Shown: positions 52,081 to 59,673 of the stretch, piece after piece
How the letters are laid out: the number at the start of each line of letters is the position of its first letter
How positions within the stretch are numbered: position 1 is the first letter of the stretch
DNA from: Streptomyces sp. S4.7
Lineage (GTDB): Bacteria; Actinomycetota; Actinomycetes; Streptomycetales; Streptomycetaceae
DNA: 64,000 nt
Direction: 5' to 3'
Assembly: GCF_010384365.1 (NCBI RefSeq)
Contig: NZ_CP048397.1
Coordinates: 5,084,001 to 5,148,000 of the forward strand
Made by a program: the position numbers and the translations under genes
The notes under the pieces: model-generated
Seen by the model: the letters and a program-made list of their open reading frames with translations, nothing else
Database searches by the model: none
What the model was told of the DNA's origin: nothing

Positions 52081-52096
52081 CGTGGTATAGACCAAT
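52081..52096. promoter_or_regulatory. DasR site (dre) between nagB and the SIS gene
   Basis: CGTGGTATAGACCAAT matches the dre consensus at 12 of 16 positions, with TAGACCA intact. Placed in the divergent nagB/SIS gap, it can serve both promoters. Confidence 0.8.
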
Positions 52097-52223
52097 CTAG
52101 CAGAGCGCCCGGCGGCGGGGCGGGCCCTTCCGCTGGCGAAGGCGGACGTTCCCGTGGTCGACTTGTGCGGGCCCCGTGGGCGCCGTCCCCCGGTCATCTC
52201 CAGCGATGTGGAGGCACCCCGGC

Positions 52224-53312
52224 ATGTCCGCGACGAACCCTTCCCAAGAGGCCGCACAGCTCACGCACACCGAACCGCCCGGCCGGCTGATGGCCGCCGA
52301 GATGGCCGAGCAGCCGGCGATGCTGCGCCGCATCCTCGAAGAGGGCGCGCCGCGCATCCGGGACGTGGCCGCCCGCATCGCGGCGCGCGGTCCGCGCTTC
52401 GTCCTGCTCACCGCTCGCGGCACCTCCGACCACGCCGCGCTCTACGCCAAGTACCTGCTGGAGATCCGCCGGGGCATGCCCTGCGGGCTGGCCTCCATGT
52501 CCACGACGACCGCCTTCGGCGCCCGGCCGGACCTGCGCGACGTACTGGTGATCACCGTCAGCCAGTCGGGCGGCTCGCCCGACCTCCTCGCCTCGACGCG
52601 GGCCGCCCGCGAGGCGGGGGCGATCACGCTCGCGGTGACCAACAACCCGGACTCGTCGCTGGCCGCCGTCTCCGAGTTCCACATCGACGTCCTCGCGGGC
52701 CCGGAGAAGGCCCTGCCAGCGACGAAGACGTACACGGCGTCCCTGCTCTCGCTCTACCTCCTCGCCGAGGGCCTGGGCGGCGGCGCCGGGGAAGCCGCGA
52801 ACGTCCTGCCGGACCTGGCCGGGCGGATCCTGGCCCGCGCGGACGAGGTGCGCACGCTGGCCTCCCGCTACCGGTTCGCCGAGCGGATGGTCATCACCTC
52901 GCGCGGCTACGGCTACCCGACGGCCAAGGAGGCGGCGCTCAAGCTCATGGAGACGAGCTACATCCCCGCGCTCGCCTACTCCGGCGCGGACCTGCTGCAC
53001 GGCCCGCTCGCCATGGTCGACAACATCTCGCCGGTCATCGCCGTGGTCACCGACGGCCGGGGCGGCGAAGCGCTCCAGCCGGTCCTGGAGCGGCTGCGCG
53101 GCCGGGGCGCGGACCTGTGCGTGGTCGGACCGGAGCGCGAGGCCGCAGCCGCGTCGGCGGGATTCGCGCTTCCCACGGAGGGCGTCGCCGAGGAGGTCCA
53201 GCCGGTCCTGGAGATCCTGCCGCTCCAGCGGCTGGCGTACGAGATCACCCTGGCCCGCGGCCAGGACCCGGACGCGCCGCGCGCGCTGGCCAAGGTCACC
53301 GAGACCCACTGA
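52224..53312 (+). CDS. Double-SIS-domain sugar-phosphate isomerase-like protein (GlmS-like, no amidotransferase domain)
   Basis: 362 aa from ATG 52224 with GGAGG upstream. Two SIS domains: LLTARGTSDHAALYAKYLL with ITVSQSGGSPDLL in the first, and ITSRGYGYPTAKEAALKLME with SGADLLHGPLAM in the second. It corresponds to the isomerase half of GlmS but lacks the N-terminal glutaminase domain, so it may act as a deaminase/isomerase on aminosugar phosphates. Divergent from nagB and sharing a dre site, so probably part of the DasR regulon. Confidence 0.88.
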   Translation: MSATNPSQEAAQLTHTEPPGRLMAAEMAEQPAMLRRILEEGAPRIRDVAARIAARGPRFVLLTARGTSDHAALYAKYLLEIRRGMPCGLASMSTTTAFGARPDLRDVLVITVSQSGGSPDLLASTRAAREAGAITLAVTNNPDSSLAAVSEFHIDVLAGPEKALPATKTYTASLLSLYLLAEGLGGGAGEAANVLPDLAGRILARADEVRTLASRYRFAERMVITSRGYGYPTAKEAALKLMETSYIPALAYSGADLLHGPLAMVDNISPVIAVVTDGRGGEALQPVLERLRGRGADLCVVGPEREAAAASAGFALPTEGVAEEVQPVLEILPLQRLAYEITLARGQDPDAPRALAKVTETH

Positions 53313-53524
53313 GTCCGCCGCCCCGCGCCCGGCCCCGCCGGTGGCCCCGGAGACACCCACGGGCCGCGGCGCCAGGACGGGACCCTCAGCCCGTCCGGCA
53401 CCGCAGCCCGGAGTTGCTACGGCCGCGAGGGCCGTGAGGAGGTATCGACGCAGTCAGGGCAGAGAGCGCCGGTTACCTCGTTCCGTCCTCCTGTGCGGGG
53501 AGGGCGGAAGCTTTACCCAAGCAT

Positions 53525-53540
53525 TGTGGACTAGACCATT
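53525..53540 (+). promoter_or_regulatory. DasR site (dre) upstream of the sensor kinase
   Basis: TGTGGACTAGACCATT matches the dre consensus at 12 of 16 positions, with CTAGACCA intact, about 100 bp before the kinase start. The rest of the 325-bp gap 53313-53637 holds no gene. Confidence 0.7.
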
Positions 53541-53637
53541 CTCATATGTCCATGGATCGGAGAGGGCATTTTCCGGCCCCACCCGCCACCACGTCGCACC
53601 GACCGTCCCGGTTCACCTCGCGGGTACGCTCCCCTGT

Positions 53638-55140
53638 GTGCCCTCCATGAACGACCTCGTACGCCAGCACACCGCCCTCACCGAGTCCGACCTCGAATGG
53701 CTCCATCTGCTGGTCTCGGAGTGGCAGCTGCTCTCCGACCTGTCCTTCGCGGACCTCGTCCTGTGGGTCCCCACCCGCGACGGCGCCCGCTACGTCTCCG
53801 TGGCCCAGATGCGGCCCAACACCGGCCCCACGTCCTACCAGGACGACATGGTCGGCCATCTCGTCCCCCGGGGCCGCAGACCGCTCCTGGACGCCGCGCT
53901 GGACGAGGGCCGGATCGTGCGGGAGGGGGACCCGGAGTGGCGTGAGGAGGTCCCGGTGCGGGTCGAGTCCATCCCCGTACGCCGGGAGGGCCGCGTGCTC
54001 GGCGTGATCGCGCGCAACACCAATCTGCTCACGGTCCGCACCCCCAGCCGGCTGGAGCTGACCTACCTCCAGTCCGCCTCCGACCTCGCCCAGATGATCG
54101 CCGCCGGATCGTTTCCCTTCCCCGGCCAGCAGGTCGACATGGACGCCTCACCGCGGGTCGGCGACGGTCTGATCCGGCTCGACGTCGACGGCGTCGTCCA
54201 GTACGCGAGCCCCAACGCCCTCTCGGCGTATCACCGGCTGGGACTGGCGTCCGACCTGGTGGGACACCATCTCGGGCAGACGACCGACGAACTGGCCCCG
54301 GCGCGCGGCCCGGTGGACGAGGCCATGGTCAAACTGGCCAGCGGATACGCCCCGCGGGAGACGGAGATCGAGAGCAGCGGCGGCGTCATCCAGCTGCGGG
54401 CCATCCCGCTCAAGCCGAAGGGCACCCGGATCGGCTCGCTGATCCTGCTCCGTGACGTCACCGAACTGCGGCGACGTGAGCGCGAGTTGATAACGAAGGA
54501 CGCCACGATCCGGGAGATCCACCACCGGGTGAAGAACAACCTCCAGACGGTCGCCGCGCTGCTCAGGCTCCAGGCCCGCCGGATGGACTCGGAGCAGGGC
54601 CGCGAAGCCCTCAACGAGGCGGTGCGCAGGGTCGGTTCCATCGCCATCGTCCATGAGACGCTTTCTCAGAATCTGGACGAACGGGTCGAGTTCGACGAGA
54701 TCGCCGACCGGGTGCTCGCGATGGTGTCGGAGATCTCACCCGGCAAGACGGTCCGCCGGACGGGCCGGTTCGGGATTCTGGACGCGGAGGTGGCGACGCC
54801 CCTGTCCATGGTCCTCACCGAGATCCTGCAGAACGCGCTGGAGCACGCCTTCGCGACGGGGGAGCGCGGCACGGTCGAGGTGCACGCCGTCCGAAGCGGC
54901 GGGACCTTGCCCAAACGCCCCGCCGACGAAGGCCGTTCGGATGCCCGGCTGCTCATCACCGTCCAGGACGACGGGCGCGGACTGCCCGAGGGCTTCGACC
55001 CGCGACGGGCCGGCAATCTGGGTCTGCAGATCGTACGAACCCTGGTGGAAGGGGAGTTGGGCGGCGGTTTCGACATGCTTCCGGGCCAGGAACGGGGCAC
55101 TCGGGTGATCCTCGACATCCCGGTCGAGCCGCACAAGTAA
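53638..55140 (+). CDS. Sensor histidine kinase (HisKA_2 type)
   Basis: 500 aa from GTG 53638 (ATG 53647 alternative). Soluble: an N-terminal GAF-like sensor domain (about 1-165), a PAS domain (about 175-285: LIRLDVDGVVQYASPNALSA), the HisKA_2 dimerisation box EIHHRVKNNLQTVAALLRLQ near residue 300, and a HATPase domain with DDGRGLPEGFDPRRAGNLGL. No response regulator gene is adjacent. It lies between the das/nag module and wblE, with a dre site in its promoter. Confidence 0.92.
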   Translation: MPSMNDLVRQHTALTESDLEWLHLLVSEWQLLSDLSFADLVLWVPTRDGARYVSVAQMRPNTGPTSYQDDMVGHLVPRGRRPLLDAALDEGRIVREGDPEWREEVPVRVESIPVRREGRVLGVIARNTNLLTVRTPSRLELTYLQSASDLAQMIAAGSFPFPGQQVDMDASPRVGDGLIRLDVDGVVQYASPNALSAYHRLGLASDLVGHHLGQTTDELAPARGPVDEAMVKLASGYAPRETEIESSGGVIQLRAIPLKPKGTRIGSLILLRDVTELRRRERELITKDATIREIHHRVKNNLQTVAALLRLQARRMDSEQGREALNEAVRRVGSIAIVHETLSQNLDERVEFDEIADRVLAMVSEISPGKTVRRTGRFGILDAEVATPLSMVLTEILQNALEHAFATGERGTVEVHAVRSGGTLPKRPADEGRSDARLLITVQDDGRGLPEGFDPRRAGNLGLQIVRTLVEGELGGGFDMLPGQERGTRVILDIPVEPHK

Positions 55141-55224
55141 CCGGAGCCGGCCCGTCCTTCGGGCCGTCCGCTCCGCACCGGCCGACTCTTCTTCACAGCA
55201 TTCTCACCGTGGCCCGCACAGCAA

Positions 55225-55258
55225 CGAGCCCCGGACCGTGGTGACGGTCCGGGGCTCG
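55225..55258 (+). terminator. Terminator after the sensor kinase
   Basis: Perfect 14-bp stem CGAGCCCCGGACCG with its complement around TGGTGA. Confidence 0.85.
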
Positions 55259-55371
55259 GCCTCAAGCTCTATGACGTTTGCGCATCGGGGGGTACTGCGC
55301 GCTGCGGCTCGGGGGCGGGGTTATACGTACACGCTGTACGCGCCGCCGTGCTCAAGGTCTGTGGCGGGGGC

Positions 55372-55629
55372 TCAGGCGGTCGCGTTACGCGCCCGGTTGC
55401 GAGCGGCACGACGCTTCATGGCGCGGCGCTCGTCCTCGCTGAGGCCACCCCAGACACCCGAGTCCTGGCCGGACTCGAGCGCCCACTGCAGGCACTGCTC
55501 CATGACGGGGCAGCGACGGCAGACGGCCTTGGCTTCCTCGATCTGCAGCAGCGCAGGACCGGTGTTGCCGATGGGGAAGAAGAGCTCCGGGTCTTCCTCG
55601 CGGCAAACGGCGTTGTGACGCCAGTCCAT
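55372..55629 (-). CDS. wblE: WhiB-family iron-sulfur regulator WblE
   Basis: 85 aa from ATG 55629. The four cluster-binding cysteines are C9, C37, C40 and C46 (CxxC and CxxxxxC spacing), followed by the SGVWGG turn and a basic C-terminus (RRAMKRRAARNRARN). WblE is a near-universal actinobacterial Wbl protein that carries an oxygen/NO-sensitive 4Fe-4S cluster and binds the principal sigma factor. It has a long 5' region containing a possible leader ORF. Confidence 0.95.
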   Translation of the reverse strand: MDWRHNAVCREEDPELFFPIGNTGPALLQIEEAKAVCRRCPVMEQCLQWALESGQDSGVWGGLSEDERRAMKRRAARNRARNATA

Positions 55630-55761
55630 GGCTGCTACCTCTCTTGGTGTTACGTGCGGAATGCTTGTGAATGTGAACGCTTTCACGAATCCCCCGACAA
55701 GGGAAGGGCCGACTCCCAGATGAACTGGTGTGGTCCTGGTTTGAGGAGGGGGTTCTGGCGC

Positions 55762-55950
55762 TCAGCGGAGGCCGGTGATGCGGGCCGTCCCGAGCGCCAT
55801 GTAGAGATTCGCAAACCTCGGCTGCGGATACAACCCCTTCAGGAAAGTTTTTTTTGATTCCTCGGTGTCGACTCGGTCACAGCCGTACTTCCATGGGGTG
55901 GATGCCAGCCTAAACGTTCGAGTGAAAGGACTTTCCCCACTTCCACTCAC
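55762..55950 (-). CDS. Possible 62-codon leader ORF upstream of wblE, coupled to dagK
   Basis: 62 codons from GTG 55950, whose GTGA overlaps the dagK stop; it ends 132 bp before wblE. The product (e.g. FLKGLYPQPRFANLYMALGT) matches no family I know. It contains eight consecutive A (55848-55855, minus strand) in the codons for ESKK, striking in this GC-rich genome. It could be a translated leader that regulates wblE, or an untranslated promoter region. This occupies most of the 317-bp gap between wblE and dagK. Confidence 0.4.
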   Translation of the reverse strand: MSGSGESPFTRTFRLASTPWKYGCDRVDTEESKKTFLKGLYPQPRFANLYMALGTARITGLR

Positions 55951-56915
55951 ACAATCACACGCAGTGCACGGCGTACGCCTGTGAACGTCACGCTAGTTCG
56001 CAGTCCCAGGTGGTCGCCGTCCATCTGGAAGGGCAGTGGGACCTTCGATTGCAAGGTGAAGTCGGTCAGGTCGTGCAGGGAAACCGCGTGCCTGCCGTGC
56101 GGACCCCGATCGGGGGTCGAATTGAGCAACTGCGTCGCATAACGAGCCACCGCGGGAGTCGACAGCTTGCTCAGTCCGAGCACGTCCAGAGCGGTGTCGA
56201 ACGAGGCGCCCGGCGACGCGTACAGCGGACGATTGCCCAGGTAGGAGTAGGGAGCCGTGTTGCAGACTATGGACAGCACGAGGTCCGTGACCGGCTTCTC
56301 GCCGGGGCGCTCAAGGGTGATCATGCCGCGCCGGCGATGAGGCTCGTCGATGAACTGCCTTACCACCTGGCGCACATAGAGCGCGTGCGTCGATCGCTTA
56401 CCGCGCTCCCGGTGTTGTTCGACTCGGCCGACCACTCCGGCGTCGAATCCCAGACCCGCGCAGAAAGTGAACCAGCGTGCGGGAACCGATTCGTCGTCCG
56501 TACCCGGAGTACCGGCCGCCAGTCCCAGACCGACAGTGCGTTCGCTCCGGTTACTCAGCGCGTCCAGAATGGCGCCGGTCGCCTCCACGGCGTCATTCGG
56601 CAGCCCGAGCGCACGCGCGAAGACATTCGTCGAACCGCCCGGCACGACAGCCAGCCGTGGCAGCCGGTCGGGGTCCGGACCGCCGTGCAGAAGGCCGTTG
56701 ACGACCTCGTTGACCGTGCCGTCACCGCCGAGTGCGACGACCATCTCGATGTCCTCGGAGTCCGCCGCGCGCCGTCCCAGATCCCGGGCGTGCCCCCGGT
56801 ACTCGGTCGTCACCGCCTCCAGCTTCATCTCGCTGGCCAGCGCGTGGATGAGTACGTCGCGTGTGCGGGCACTGGTGGTGGTTGCTGCCGGATTGACCAC
56901 AAGGAGTGCGCGCAT
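55947..56915 (-). CDS. Diacylglycerol/lipid kinase (DagK/YegS family)
   Basis: 322 aa from ATG 56915 (MRALLVVNPAATTTS). DAGK catalytic signature VVALGGDGTVNEVVNGLL and AVVPGGSTNVFARALGLP. Phosphorylates diacylglycerol or a related lipid at the membrane using ATP. The stop overlaps the GTG of the short leader-type ORF in front of wblE. Confidence 0.92.
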   Translation of the reverse strand: MRALLVVNPAATTTSARTRDVLIHALASEMKLEAVTTEYRGHARDLGRRAADSEDIEMVVALGGDGTVNEVVNGLLHGGPDPDRLPRLAVVPGGSTNVFARALGLPNDAVEATGAILDALSNRSERTVGLGLAAGTPGTDDESVPARWFTFCAGLGFDAGVVGRVEQHRERGKRSTHALYVRQVVRQFIDEPHRRRGMITLERPGEKPVTDLVLSIVCNTAPYSYLGNRPLYASPGASFDTALDVLGLSKLSTPAVARYATQLLNSTPDRGPHGRHAVSLHDLTDFTLQSKVPLPFQMDGDHLGLRTSVTFTGVRRALRVIV

Positions 56916-57018
56916 ACGGAGGAGATTACCGGCCACGGACGCCTGCCCCCTCCCCGGGCGGGCCGTGCCCCCTCCGGGGGCCCGCCGGTCACCGGGGACC
57001 GGCCGCTACCCTGCTGGG

Positions 57019-57447
57019 GTGAGCAGCAGTGAGCGGAACACCACCGACCCGAGCCCGCGCCCAGGGCGACTGACCGCGGCGGCGGCCTGCGCGGGCCTCG
57101 AAGCCCTCGCGCTCGTCGTCGGTGGCGTGTACATGCTCGCGATGGGTCTCCTCGGGCGGCCCGACAGCCCGCAGCAGGCCGAGATGGGCGGCATCACCCT
57201 CATCGCCCTCGCCGTCATCCCGCTGCTCGCCGCCCGCGGACTGCTGCTGCGCCGCGCCTGGAGCCGCGGCCCCGCGCTCGTCACCCAGATCATGGCGCTG
57301 CCCGTCGCCTGGACGCTGCTGCGCTCCAGCGGCCCGCTGATCCCGGCCGGGATCGCGCTCGCGGTGGTGGCCGGGACGGCGCTGGTCCTGCTGGTCAACC
57401 CGACGACCACCGAAGCACTCGGCATCCGGGGCCGGGACAGCGCGTAG
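57019..57447 (+). CDS. Small integral membrane protein
   Basis: 142 aa from GTG 57019. Four hydrophobic segments (CAGLEALALVVGGVYMLAMG; GITLIALAVIPLLAARGLLL; the MALPVAWTLL region; IALAVVAGTALVLLV), with a polar N-terminus. No family recognised. Its TAG stop is completed by the first base of the second dispersed repeat copy. Confidence 0.82.
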   Translation: MSSSERNTTDPSPRPGRLTAAAACAGLEALALVVGGVYMLAMGLLGRPDSPQQAEMGGITLIALAVIPLLAARGLLLRRAWSRGPALVTQIMALPVAWTLLRSSGPLIPAGIALAVVAGTALVLLVNPTTTEALGIRGRDSA

Positions 57448-57624
57448 GCCGTGTCCGGAAAGTCCCGCCTGGCCGACGGCGCCTGGCACGGCACATCGCC
57501 GCGTTGTCGGAGTCGGCCGAGTACGGCCGGTAGCGACCGGTCCTCCGCCTTGCGATGCACCGAACCGGCCGCCGCGGGCCCCGCCCCGCGGGCGGACGGC
57601 GCCGCATTCCGGACTCCCCAGGCC
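57447..57624. repeat. Dispersed inverted-repeat element, copy 2 (MITE-like)
   Basis: 178 bp. Left arm GGCCGTGTCCGGAAAGTC, right arm ATTCCGGACTCCCCAGGCC. The interior is closely similar by eye to the copy at 7301-7475, but both arms carry CCGGA where copy 1 has CTTCA, so pairing is kept. It again abuts a TAG stop. With the following hairpin it accounts for most of the 294-bp gap before sigH. Confidence 0.8.
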
Positions 57625-57638
57625 GTGGCCGGGGGTGT

Positions 57639-57684
57639 CCTCAATCGTCGGACGGGGTCGAAATGAGCCCGTCCGGCGACTGAG
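57639..57684. terminator. Palindromic terminator (CCTCAATCG family)
   Basis: CCTCAATCGTCGGACGGG pairs with CCCGTCCGGCGACTGAGG (16 of 18 positions) around a 10-nt loop. This palindrome type is common between Streptomyces genes; half copies occur at 9604 and 9656. It separates the convergent membrane-protein and sigH genes. Confidence 0.8.
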
Positions 57685-57741
57685 GGCGAACCATCCACCG
57701 GGCGGGCGGTGAGACCGCCCCGGCCGCGGCCCGAGGGCCCG

Positions 57742-58716
57742 TCACTCCTCCACGAGCAGCTTCTCGCGCAGCTGCGCCAGCGTCCGTGCCAGCAGCCGCG
57801 AGACGTGCATCTGGGAGATGCCGACCTCCTGCGCGATCTGCGACTGCGTCATGTTGCCGAAGAAGCGCAGCAGCAGAATCCGCTTCTCCCGCGGCGGCAG
57901 ATCCTCCAGCAGGGGCTTCAGCGACTCGCGGTACTCGACGCTCTCCAGCGCCTCGTCCTCCGAGCCGAGCGTGTCCGCCACCGCCGGGGACTCGTCGTCC
58001 GTGTCCGGGACGTCCAGCGACAGCGTGCTGTACGCGTTGGCCGACTCCAGCCCTTCGAGGACCTCTTCCTCGGAGATGCCGAGACGCTCCGCCAGCTCGT
58101 GCACCGTCGGCGAACGGCCGTGCTGCTGCGAGAGTTCGGCCGTAGCCGTCGTCAGCGACAGCCGCAACTCCTGGAGACGGCGCGGCACCCGCACCGCCCA
58201 GCCCTTGTCACGGAAGTGCCGCTTGATCTCGCCGACGACCGTGGGAGTGGCGTACGTCGAGAACTCGACACCTCGCTCCGGATCGAACCGGTCCACCGAC
58301 TTGATCAGGCCGATCGTCGCGACCTGCGTCAGATCGTCCAGCGGCTCGCCGCGGTTGCGGAACCGGCGGGCCAGATGCTCCACGAGCGGCAGATGCATCC
58401 GCACCAGCTGATTGCGCAGCAGCGCCCGTTCGGGAGAGTCCTCCGGCAGCTTGCGCAGCTCGATGAACATCGCCCGCGCCCCGCTGCGGTCATGTGGGTC
58501 GTGTTGCCTGTGCTCGCTCATCGTGGCCGCCCGCTCTGCCTGCGCCTGCTCCGCCCCGGCCGTCCGGCCGTCAAGCCCGTCCACCGGATGGGGCCGGGCC
58601 TGTTGCTCCGGAATGCCCGACGGCATGAGCGCCGGATCCGCCGGAACCTCATGCCCTTCGCGCGGATCCTGTGGGACCCGCTCCTCGTCACGCACCGGAC
58701 CGTCCCCGTTCCTCAC
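57742..58716 (-). CDS. sigH: Alternative sigma factor SigH (SigB/SigF family)
   Basis: 324 aa from GTG 58716, which overlaps the anti-sigma stop (GTGA). ATG 58521 (MSEHRQHDPHD) would give 259 aa; multiple SigH forms are known in S. coelicolor. Regions 2, 3 and 4 are complete: LARRFRNRGEPLDDLTQVAT, FSTYATPTVVGEIKRHFRDK, and FFGNMTQSQIAQEVGISQMH. The ~90-residue N-terminal extension is polar and unstructured. SigH serves osmotic stress and septation in S. coelicolor. Confidence 0.92.
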   Translation of the reverse strand: MRNGDGPVRDEERVPQDPREGHEVPADPALMPSGIPEQQARPHPVDGLDGRTAGAEQAQAERAATMSEHRQHDPHDRSGARAMFIELRKLPEDSPERALLRNQLVRMHLPLVEHLARRFRNRGEPLDDLTQVATIGLIKSVDRFDPERGVEFSTYATPTVVGEIKRHFRDKGWAVRVPRRLQELRLSLTTATAELSQQHGRSPTVHELAERLGISEEEVLEGLESANAYSTLSLDVPDTDDESPAVADTLGSEDEALESVEYRESLKPLLEDLPPREKRILLLRFFGNMTQSQIAQEVGISQMHVSRLLARTLAQLREKLLVEE

Positions 58717-59126
58717 GCCGGCCCGGGTCCCGCGCCGCGTTGTTTGTACAGGCTGATGGCGACCGTGCGGTCGTCGGCGACCGTCGCGTCGACCTTGCCC
58801 GCGAGCGCCGAGAGCACGGTCCACGCGAACGTGTCACGCTCCGGCGCGCGCCCGTCCGTCGTCGGCGCCGAGACGGTCACTTCGAGGGAGTCGTCGATGA
58901 GCCGGAACACACAGCTGAGGACGGAGCCCGGTACGGCCTGTTGGAGCAGGATCGCGCAGGCCTCGTCGACCGCGATGCGCAGGTCCTCGATCTCGTCGAG
59001 GGTGAAGTCCAAGCGTGCTGCCAGGCCGGCCGTAGCCGTACGGAGCACGGACAGGTAGGCACCCGCAGCGGGCAGCCGGACTTCCACGAAGTCCTGGGTC
59101 CCGGGCTCGCCTGCGATCTGGGACAC
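58713..59126 (-). CDS. RsbW-type anti-sigma kinase (PrsH/UshX-like)
   Basis: 137 aa from GTG 59126 (VSQIAGEPGTQDFVEV), chosen because GGAGG is 5 bp upstream; TTG 59138 is the longest start. GHKL ATPase fold with the N-box LRIAVDEACAILL. It binds and inhibits SigH, encoded next with a 4-bp overlap; in S. coelicolor the partner is called PrsH or UshX. Confidence 0.9.
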   Translation of the reverse strand: MSQIAGEPGTQDFVEVRLPAAGAYLSVLRTATAGLAARLDFTLDEIEDLRIAVDEACAILLQQAVPGSVLSCVFRLIDDSLEVTVSAPTTDGRAPERDTFAWTVLSALAGKVDATVADDRTVAISLYKQRGAGPGPA

Positions 59127-59159
59127 CCTCACCTCCAAGGTGGCACAAGCTTCTCAAGG

Positions 59160-59184
59160 GCTCCGGGAAGGGAAACCCCGGAGC
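59160..59184 (-). promoter_or_regulatory. Leader hairpin upstream of the sigH operon
   Basis: GCTCCGGG/CCCGGAGC, an 8-bp stem about 34 bp before the anti-sigma start. Probably part of the 5' untranslated region; promoter elements in 59185-59377 could not be assigned. Confidence 0.35.
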
Positions 59185-59377
59185 TCGCGTTACGTGGTCG
59201 GCACGGAGCCGGTCTGGACTGGCGACGCTATCGCGATCCATGGTCCCGTGTCGCAGGGACCCCCGGGCCGGCACCGACCGGTCGATTACTCATAGTAGGC
59301 ATATGAGCACGGACAGTGGCTAGAGGTGTGCGGGAACCAATTACGAAGAACCGGCGGAGGGTTGACGTACCCAGGGC

Positions 59378-59638
59378 TCAGACGATCGAACCGTCGGGGA
59401 AGCACCAACGCCACGTCTCACCGGGCTCGAAGCTACGCATCACGGGGTGCCCCGTATCCCTGAAATGACGTGAGGCGTGCCGGTGCGGTGACGAGTCGCA
59501 GCACCCGACATGGCCGCAGACCAGACAGAGCCGAAGCTGTACGTGGTGGCTGCCCGAAGCCTCGCACTCCAGGCAGGTCCCGCTCAGCGGCTCGGGTTCG
59601 GGGCGTGGGAGGTCGGCAACGTGCTGGCACTCACTCAT
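59378..59638 (-). CDS. UBP-type zinc-finger protein
   Basis: 86 aa. Full set of zinc ligands of a ZnF-UBP domain: CQH near the start, CLEC, CLVCGHVGCCDSS, HRHASRHFRDTGHPV. In eukaryotes this fold binds the ubiquitin C-terminus; bacterial versions are stand-alone and of unknown role. Divergent from the antiporter gene with a 35-bp gap. Confidence 0.92.
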   Translation of the reverse strand: MSECQHVADLPRPEPEPLSGTCLECEASGSHHVQLRLCLVCGHVGCCDSSPHRHASRHFRDTGHPVMRSFEPGETWRWCFPDGSIV

Positions 59639-59673
59639 GATGGCCAGATTACGACGCTAGGGGAGGACGTGGG

